A stretch of DNA of 49,671 nucleotides from an uncultured Methylococcaceae bacterium (GTDB lineage: Bacteria; Pseudomonadota; Gammaproteobacteria; Methylococcales; Methylococcaceae). The stretch lies in contig CAIOOA010000227.1 in the NCBI GenBank assembly GCA_903859815.1, forward strand, positions 1 to 49,671, read 5' to 3'. This document shows, piece by piece, positions 43,915 to 49,671 of this stretch. Each line of letters opens with the position of its first letter. Positions within the stretch are counted from its first letter, which is position 1. Under the pieces are notes generated by a model. The model was not told where the DNA came from and ran no database searches. It worked only from the letters and a program-made list of their open reading frames with translations. A program made the position numbers and the translations under genes.

Positions 43915-45246
43915 TTAGTTATTTGAAAGCCACCGATTCACCATTTCCAAGTCATCCCGTGAAAGATTGCCTGTCGATTGCTTCAGGGTAAGGCTATTCA
44001 TGATGTAATCGTAGCGGGTTTTGGCATAATCCCGCTTGACTTGGTAAAGGTTTCTCTGCTGAATCAACACATCCAACATGGTGCGCGTACCCACGTCGAA
44101 CCCTGCCGAGGTGGCATCCAATGCACTTTGCGCCGAGACGACGGCAGATTTTAATGCCGCCACTTGGCTGATGCTGGTGAGGATTCCACGATAAGATGTC
44201 TTGACCAGATTGGTCGTGTTGCGTCGTTGCACATCCAGATTCTCCAGGGCGGCCTTTGCGAGTTCGCGAGCTTGGCGCACTTGGGAATTGACCAACCCGC
44301 CTTGAAAGATGGGTACATTCAATTGCAAACCGATGACTTGTGATTCGGTGCGGGTTCCCCTAGGTCGGTTGTTCTCATTGAAACCGGCTGATGCCACCAA
44401 GTCCAGGGTGGGCAGGTGACCGGAGAACTGCACATCAATCGCCTTATTAGCCAATTCGGCTTGATTGGTTGCTGCAATGATTAAGAGATTGTCTTCCTGA
44501 CCCCGCTGATTCCATGTGTCAATGTTGGAAGGTTCTGGTGCTTTCAAGGGTACATCGGCTTGCAATGCAGCGACTACCCCGTCGAACTGCCCAAGGATGA
44601 CCCGCATGGCTTCGCGGGTGTTTTCCAGATCATTTTCGGCCTTGATTACCCCTGCTCTGGCTTGGTCAAAACCGGCTTGTGCCGAATCCACATCGGTGAT
44701 CGCAATCAACCCCACTTCAAACCGTGCCTTGGCCTGTTCCAATTGGCGTTCGATAGACTGGAGCTCCATACGCGCAAATTCAAGATTGTCTTGGGCATAG
44801 AGGATATCAAAATAAGCTTTCGAGGTTCGCAACATCAAGTTTTGGAAAGCGGCCTCGTATTCGGCCTCTGCTTGAGCCACTTGGTTGTCGGCTTGGCTTA
44901 ATCTCACCCATAGGTCGTGACGATAAAGCGGTTGCGTCAAGTTAAAGGAGGGGAGGCTATTCCAAAATTTGATGTCAGTGCCGCCGGCGATATTCTGCTG
45001 AATGACATCGCTAGTCTTCGTCGTCACCCAGTTTTGGTTCACACCCGCCGTAATGGACACCGTGGGCAATAATCGGGCAATGCTTTGCGGTTTGTTTTCC
45101 AGCGAGGCATTGCGATTGGCTTCGGCTTGATGAATGAGCGGGTCTCGTTGAACGGCCTGTTCATAGGTGGTTATAAGGTCTTGTCCATGGACTATCGGCA
45201 TAGCCGCCGTTATGGCAAGGATGGTAGATAAGGCAACTCTTTTCAT
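43915..45246 (-). CDS. tolC: TolC-family outer membrane channel protein
   Basis: A 443-aa outer-membrane efflux protein with a signal peptide (1-21, cleavage VHG|QDL). Two OEP repeats contain the typical helices (SFNLTQPLYRHD, QAEAEYEAAFQNLMLRTSKAYFDIL, GLQLNVPIFQGGLVNSQVRQA, SAGFDVGTRTMLDVLIQQRNLYQVKRDYAKTRYDYI shared in segments with E. coli TolC). It forms the exit duct for type I secretion and RND pumps. It stands without an inner-membrane pump; the upstream neighbour is dnaE, 126 bp away. Confidence 0.93.
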   Translation of the reverse strand: MKRVALSTILAITAAMPIVHGQDLITTYEQAVQRDPLIHQAEANRNASLENKPQSIARLLPTVSITAGVNQNWVTTKTSDVIQQNIAGGTDIKFWNSLPSFNLTQPLYRHDLWVRLSQADNQVAQAEAEYEAAFQNLMLRTSKAYFDILYAQDNLEFARMELQSIERQLEQAKARFEVGLIAITDVDSAQAGFDQARAGVIKAENDLENTREAMRVILGQFDGVVAALQADVPLKAPEPSNIDTWNQRGQEDNLLIIAATNQAELANKAIDVQFSGHLPTLDLVASAGFNENNRPRGTRTESQVIGLQLNVPIFQGGLVNSQVRQARELAKAALENLDVQRRNTTNLVKTSYRGILTSISQVAALKSAVVSAQSALDATSAGFDVGTRTMLDVLIQQRNLYQVKRDYAKTRYDYIMNSLTLKQSTGNLSRDDLEMVNRWLSNN

Positions 45247-45372
45247 TAAGCGATTTCGTCACGGTACTGTTCGTCTATGGGCGAAGGGCGACCTCGATTG
45301 GTTTCCTTAGGTTCACTTTACCCCTTCGCCGTGTGCTATTTTGTTCTCTTTGTATGATTGTAACCTATTCCT

Positions 45373-48300
45373 TCACTGGTTTAGCATCACATTCTGATAT
45401 TGGATACTGACCCGTTCAGGGCCGACATGTTTCCGCAATCGATTCAGTAACTCTTCTCCTGGATGGACGCGCCAATTTTCACCCAGTTGCAATAAAGATT
45501 TCGCAGTCTGCCCCCTATAATCAATCATGATGGGGCAGTTTCCACCCTGAAAGGGCTTGATTAATTCCGCCAATTCATCCGCTATCGTGGAATGGGTTTG
45601 GATTTCATTCGCCGGAATCGGTGACCATTCCACCAACAGATGCTTGGCAAAGCGGGCGCGGGCTTGTTCTATCGTCAGCAGCTTTTCTGCGGTTAGCCGC
45701 ATTTGGCCGGCAAAATCGTCCATGCCCAAGCCACCCTCCACCACGAGCAGGGTGTCTTTGGCAATGCAATCGCGATATTGTTCATAGACTTCCGAGAATA
45801 CCGCCACTTCCAAGCGCCCGGTACGATCATCCAAGGTGACAAACCCCATGCGCTTACCATTTTTGTTTTGTTTGGTGCGCATTTCCACCACCAGCCCTGC
45901 CACCGTGGCGCGTTGTTCATTGCCCCGTCGATAACCGCCATTGTTATAACTATCGTTTTCTACGCTCAGATTGCCCAAGCGTGCCGTAATGAAATTCACC
46001 AATTCATGTTCATACTGGGCGATGGGGTGGCCCGTCAAATAAAGGCCCAAGGTGGCTTTTTCATTGACCAACCTTTGGCTTTCGGGCCAAGCTTCAACGG
46101 GTTCGCGGGTGAATGATGCTTCGTTTCGGGCGATGGGTTCTTCTGGCAAGCCAAACAAATCATCTTGGCCTACCGCCGTCATCGCGTTATGCTGTTCAGC
46201 CGCTTTCAAGGCATCCGCCAAATCCGCCATGTGTTGGGCTCGATTGGGGTTGAAGGCATCCAATGCCCCGGCATAAACCAATGCCTCCAACACCCGGCGG
46301 TTGGCTTTGCGCAAATCAATGCGTTTGCAGAGGTCAAATAAGTCTTTGAACGGGCCATTACTTCGGCGTTCGGTAATCAAGTCCTCAATGGCGTTTTCAC
46401 CCACGCCTTTGATCGCGCCCAAACCATACACAACGACACCCCCTGCGCGCACGGTGAAACGGAACTCAGATTGGTTGATGTCAGGTGGGGTGATCGCCAG
46501 TTTCATATCCCGGCATTCCTCAATCAGCACCACCACTTTGTCGGTGTTGTCCATGTCGGCGGATAGCACCGCTGCCATGAATTCTGAAGGATAATGCGTT
46601 TTCAACCATGCCGTTTGGTAGGACACCAAGGCATAGGCGGCAGAGTGGGACTTGTTAAAGCCATACTCGGCAAATTTTTCCATCAAGTCAAAGATATGGG
46701 TGGCGACGCTTTCGTCTACGCCCAATCCAGTTGCCCCTGTGACAAAGATTTCCCGTTGTTTTGCCATTTCAGCCGGTTTTTTCTTGCCCATGGCCCGTCG
46801 CAGCAAGTCGGCTCCGCCTAGGGTGTAACCCGCCAACACTTGGGCAATCTGCATGACTTGCTCTTGGTAGACGATAACACCGTAGGTAGGCTTCAATATG
46901 CCCTCAAGGCTAGCATGTGGATAATCCACCCTGGCTTTACCATGTTTGCGATTGACAAAGTCATCGACCATCCCCGATTGCAAGGGTCCGGGGCGGAACA
47001 AGGCAACGAGCGCGATGATGTCTTCGAAACAATCGGGCAACAAACGCCCAATCAATTCTTTCATGCCTCGCGATTCAAGCTGGAACACTGCCGTCGTGGC
47101 TTTACGTTTAAGCAGCTTGTAGGTTTCCGGGTCATTGCGAGGAATGAGTTCAATGTTGAGGGCGCTTTGACCTTGAGTTTCACGAGTTTTATTGATCGTT
47201 TCCAAAGCCCAGTCGATGATCGTCAAGGTTCGTAAACCCAGAAAATCGAACTTGACCAATCCTACAGCCTCTACATCGTCTTTATCGAACTGGGTGACTA
47301 AATTGTCACCGCCTTGTTCACAGTAAAGCGGGGCAAAGTCAATCAGTCTGGAAGGTGCGATGACTACGCCGCCGGCATGTTTACCGGCATTTCGGGTAAT
47401 GCCTTCCAATAAACGGCCCAAATCAATAAGCGCTTTGACTTCTTCGTCGTTGTTGTAAAGGTTCCCCAACTCTTCGCTATCGTTGAGTGCCTTTTCCAGA
47501 GTAATGCCCAATTCAAACGGGATCAGCTTGGCAATGCGATCCACAAAGCCGTAAGGGTGGCCCAAAACCCTGCCAACGTCGCGCACCACTGCCTTAGCCG
47601 CCATGCTGCCATAGGTGATGATCTGCGATACGCGATCCCGACCATAATGTTCAGCCACGTAATCAATCACTTCGTCCCGGCGTTCCATGCAAAAGTCCAC
47701 GTCGAAGTCGGGCATGGACACCCGCTCCGGGTTGAGGAAGCGCTCAAACAGCAATTCAAATTCCATCGGGTCGAGATCGGTGATCCGCAGCGCGTAAGCG
47801 ACCAATGAACCTGCACCGGAACCACGGCCAGGCCCTACGGGGATGCCATTATTCTTAGCCCATTGGATAAAGTCGGCCACGATCAAAAAGTAGCCGGGGA
47901 ACTGCATTTGGTTGATGACCCCGATTTCGACTTCCAAGCGTTCCCAATAGGGCTGGCATTGTTCGGTGCTGCCATTGGGCAGAAGCACAGCAAGACGCTG
48001 TTGCAAACCCTTGCGTGACTCCTCGGCAAAGAATTCTTCAACGCTCATGCCAGATGGCACGGGGAAATTAGGTAGGAAATTTTCTCCCAAGGTCAATTCT
48101 AGGGAACAGCGCTTGGCGATTTCAACGGTGTTTTCCAAGGCTTCGGGTATATCCTTGAATAGTTGCGCCATTTCCTCGGGGCTACGCAAGTATTGCCGGT
48201 CAGTGTAATCTTTGGGACGGCGAGGATCATCTAGCACACGACCTTGATTAATGCAGACGCGAGCCTCATGAGCATAGAATTCGTCTGGCTTTAGAAAGCG

Positions 48301-48903
48301 CACATCGTTGGTGGCGACCGGGGGTGCATTGAATTCAACTGCCAAGTCCAAAGCGGCCTCTATATAATCTTCTTCCTGAGGACGATCTGTCCTTTGCAAT
48401 TCCAAATAAAAGCGGTTGGCAAAGACTTTCAACCAACGTTCCAATTCACGACGGGCATCATCGGCATTGCCAGCCAGCAATGCGCGACCAATACGGCCTT
48501 CACGAGCGCCGGAAAGGGCTATTAAACCGGCATTGGAAGTCTCCAACCAATCTGCCATTAACATGGGAATGCCTTGCCGTTGATTTTCCTGGTAAGCGCG
48601 GGAAATCAACTCGGTCAGGGTTCGATAGCCTTCCAAATTTTGGGCTAACAAAGTCAAACGATGCGGAGAAACCGGTTCAGCCTCATTGTAAAGCCACACA
48701 TCCGAGCCGACGATGGGTTTGATTCCCTCGGCCATGGCGGCCTTATAAAACTTCACCAAGGAAAATAAATTAGACTGGTCAGTAACCGCCACGGCGGGCA
48801 TTCCCATCTTGGCAACTTGTTTTGCCAAGGGTTTAATGCGGACTAGGCCATCGACCAGGGAATATTCAGTGTGTAAACGCAGATGGATAAATTGGGCAGA
48901 CAT
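45373..48903 (-). CDS. dnaE: DNA polymerase III alpha subunit
   Basis: A 1176-aa replicative polymerase (E. coli 1160). The PHP domain opens with HLRLHTEYSLVDG (residues 7-19). The palm carries PDFDVDFCMERRDEVIDYV with Asp401 and Asp403 at the same numbers as the E. coli catalytic aspartates. GPGRGSGAGSLVAYAL and NKSHSAAYALVSYQTAWLKTHYP lie in the palm and fingers regions; the C-terminal OB fold starts near KNGKRMGFVTLDDRTGRLEV. It is the chromosomal replicase core with epsilon and theta elsewhere. Only repeats lie upstream. Confidence 0.98.
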   Translation of the reverse strand: MSAQFIHLRLHTEYSLVDGLVRIKPLAKQVAKMGMPAVAVTDQSNLFSLVKFYKAAMAEGIKPIVGSDVWLYNEAEPVSPHRLTLLAQNLEGYRTLTELISRAYQENQRQGIPMLMADWLETSNAGLIALSGAREGRIGRALLAGNADDARRELERWLKVFANRFYLELQRTDRPQEEDYIEAALDLAVEFNAPPVATNDVRFLKPDEFYAHEARVCINQGRVLDDPRRPKDYTDRQYLRSPEEMAQLFKDIPEALENTVEIAKRCSLELTLGENFLPNFPVPSGMSVEEFFAEESRKGLQQRLAVLLPNGSTEQCQPYWERLEVEIGVINQMQFPGYFLIVADFIQWAKNNGIPVGPGRGSGAGSLVAYALRITDLDPMEFELLFERFLNPERVSMPDFDVDFCMERRDEVIDYVAEHYGRDRVSQIITYGSMAAKAVVRDVGRVLGHPYGFVDRIAKLIPFELGITLEKALNDSEELGNLYNNDEEVKALIDLGRLLEGITRNAGKHAGGVVIAPSRLIDFAPLYCEQGGDNLVTQFDKDDVEAVGLVKFDFLGLRTLTIIDWALETINKTRETQGQSALNIELIPRNDPETYKLLKRKATTAVFQLESRGMKELIGRLLPDCFEDIIALVALFRPGPLQSGMVDDFVNRKHGKARVDYPHASLEGILKPTYGVIVYQEQVMQIAQVLAGYTLGGADLLRRAMGKKKPAEMAKQREIFVTGATGLGVDESVATHIFDLMEKFAEYGFNKSHSAAYALVSYQTAWLKTHYPSEFMAAVLSADMDNTDKVVVLIEECRDMKLAITPPDINQSEFRFTVRAGGVVVYGLGAIKGVGENAIEDLITERRSNGPFKDLFDLCKRIDLRKANRRVLEALVYAGALDAFNPNRAQHMADLADALKAAEQHNAMTAVGQDDLFGLPEEPIARNEASFTREPVEAWPESQRLVNEKATLGLYLTGHPIAQYEHELVNFITARLGNLSVENDSYNNGGYRRGNEQRATVAGLVVEMRTKQNKNGKRMGFVTLDDRTGRLEVAVFSEVYEQYRDCIAKDTLLVVEGGLGMDDFAGQMRLTAEKLLTIEQARARFAKHLLVEWSPIPANEIQTHSTIADELAELIKPFQGGNCPIMIDYRGQTAKSLLQLGENWRVHPGEELLNRLRKHVGPERVSIQYQNVMLNQ

Positions 48904-48964
48904 GATGAATTAGGTAAACAAAAAATCAATTGATGGTGCGGATTAGGGCATCCATGCAATCTGG

Positions 48965-48987
48965 ATTCCGGCGATCCATGCCGGAAT
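48965..48987. repeat. REP-like hairpin attccggc/gccggaat
   Basis: An 8-bp perfect stem with loop gatccat lies in the 162-bp gap between the molybdenum hydroxylase and dnaE genes. The flanks (ggattccggc … gccggaatgag) match the wide-spread 'GGATTCC…GGAATGA' class of bacterial interspersed palindromes. A second small inverted pair, gggcc…ggccc, follows at about 49022-49037. Confidence 0.6.
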
Positions 48988-49065
48988 GAGGATTTATTTC
49001 AACAGAATTACGAGCCAGAGCGGGCCAGTTCCGGCCCCTGAATCCAAAGTTGTTGTCTGAATAGT

Positions 49066-49671
49066 TCAGGCGGTACTCAAATCAAAAGGCATTCTCCGTA
49101 GGCGTTTGCCAGTGGCTGCAAAAATGGCATTGGCAACCGCCGGGGCCAAGGGCGGCACACCCGGTTCACCCACGCCGCCGGGTGCTTCATGGCTGTCGAT
49201 GATATAAACCTCAATCTTGGGTGTTTCCACCAAGCTTAACAGAGGGTAATCATGAAAATTGCTTTGTTCCACTTGTCCATTTTTGATGGTGATTGGGCCT
49301 TTAAGCGCTGCGGTCAGTGCGAAGATCACCGCGCCTTCGACTTGGGCTTTAATCGTGTCAGGGTTGACGATAGACCCGCAATCGATAGCGCAGACGACCC
49401 GTTTGACATTGATTTCCCCATTTGCCGAGACTTCGACCTCGGCCACTTCAGCCGCATAGCTGGCGAATGAAAACACGGCTGCGATGCCGCGTCCCGTCCC
49501 CTTGGGCAAGGGTTCGCCCCAACCTGCTTTTGTTGCAGCCAATTCCAGCACACCACGAAACCGGGCTTGCTTTGCCAGTAATTGCAAACGGTATTTTAAC
49601 GGATCTTGACCGGCGGCATGGGCTAGTTCGTCAATGAAAGATTCGGTGAAAAAGCCATTTTGTGAATTGCC
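49066..49671 (-). CDS. Molybdenum hydroxylase large subunit (IorB/xanthine-dehydrogenase family), C-terminal part
   Basis: The gene runs off the right edge; the visible part is 201 codons to the stop. GNSQNGFFTESFIDELAHAAGQDPLKYRL at the edge, the RVVCAIDCGSIVNPDTIKAQVEGA segment, FHDYPLL and EAPGGVGEPGVPPLAPAVANAIFAATGKRLR near the end are typical of isoquinoline-1-oxidoreductase beta/aldehyde oxidase-type subunits; the Glu in GVGEPG is the catalytic base of the family. It oxidises aldehydes or N-heterocycles using a Mo-cytosine or Mo-pterin cofactor, usually with a small 2Fe-2S partner not visible here. The start is beyond the window. Confidence 0.93.
   Translation of the reverse strand, partial: GNSQNGFFTESFIDELAHAAGQDPLKYRLQLLAKQARFRGVLELAATKAGWGEPLPKGTGRGIAAVFSFASYAAEVAEVEVSANGEINVKRVVCAIDCGSIVNPDTIKAQVEGAVIFALTAALKGPITIKNGQVEQSNFHDYPLLSLVETPKIEVYIIDSHEAPGGVGEPGVPPLAPAVANAIFAATGKRLRRMPFDLSTA

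Overview
The window reads as a chromosomal segment of a gammaproteobacterium of moderate G+C content. Supporting signs are gamma-type DnaE, Obg, ProB, TolC and MoaA proteins, a TraB/GumN protein with a DUF4124 domain, a PEP-CTERM secreted protein and a YbbA/TesA divergent pair. A methanotroph-like (Methylococcales) or related host is plausible, but nothing in the window is diagnostic. No rRNA, tRNA or CRISPR array was recognised. The DNA is studded with short dispersed palindromes and tandem repeats.

Layout. 1-1262: non-coding repeat land (32-, 21- and 42-bp tandem arrays) with a decayed reverse-strand gene end. 1263-7400 (minus): glycogen phosphorylase, a split YeeE/YedE sulfur transporter pair, a dead HAD phosphatase gene, then an O-methyltransferase/ABC ATPase/ABC-2 permease operon. 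7526-10220 (plus): a DUF2231-cytochrome c membrane protein translationally coupled to a three-PAS, PP2C-type phosphatase sensor whose first PAS has the FixL heme-histidine signature. 10388-13542: PEP-CTERM protein, MoaA, TraB/GumN protein. 13705-22879: an AlkB-like diiron hydroxylase diverges from a run of five plus-strand genes: NodU/CmcH-type carbamoyltransferase, a large heme-oxygenase-like diiron (HDO) protein, a K+-channel-like protein, an O-antigen ligase/polymerase-like protein and a degenerate GGDEF protein. This is the best candidate for an undescribed biosynthetic or envelope-modification locus.

22940-25935 holds a 2Fe-2S protein, an FKBP lipoprotein, a small membrane protein, a solitary AAA ATPase and ssb. 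25962-30508 looks like a defence-type accessory island: a broken antitoxin/PIN-toxin pair, a REP-like element, the C-terminal remnant of a DNA methyltransferase carrying a 136-bp insert, then an intact AAA ATPase + TOPRIM (DUF3226-like) pair and an AlbA_2/HATPase (Schlafen-like) gene. It abuts ybbA, whose usual permease partner is absent.

31905-39844 is one tightly packed nine-gene minus-strand operon for membrane fatty-acid modification: two cyclopropane-synthase-like methyltransferases, DUF1365, FAD oxidoreductase, delta-9 desaturase, lipocalin, DUF6134, DUF1295 and DUF2878. 40199-43123 is the conserved rplU-rpmA-obgE-proB block, with a terminator just before obgE. 43208-48903 (minus) holds an exported OB-fold-like protein, a tiny ORF directly after tolC, a TolC-family gene and dnaE. 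The window ends inside a molybdenum hydroxylase large-subunit gene.
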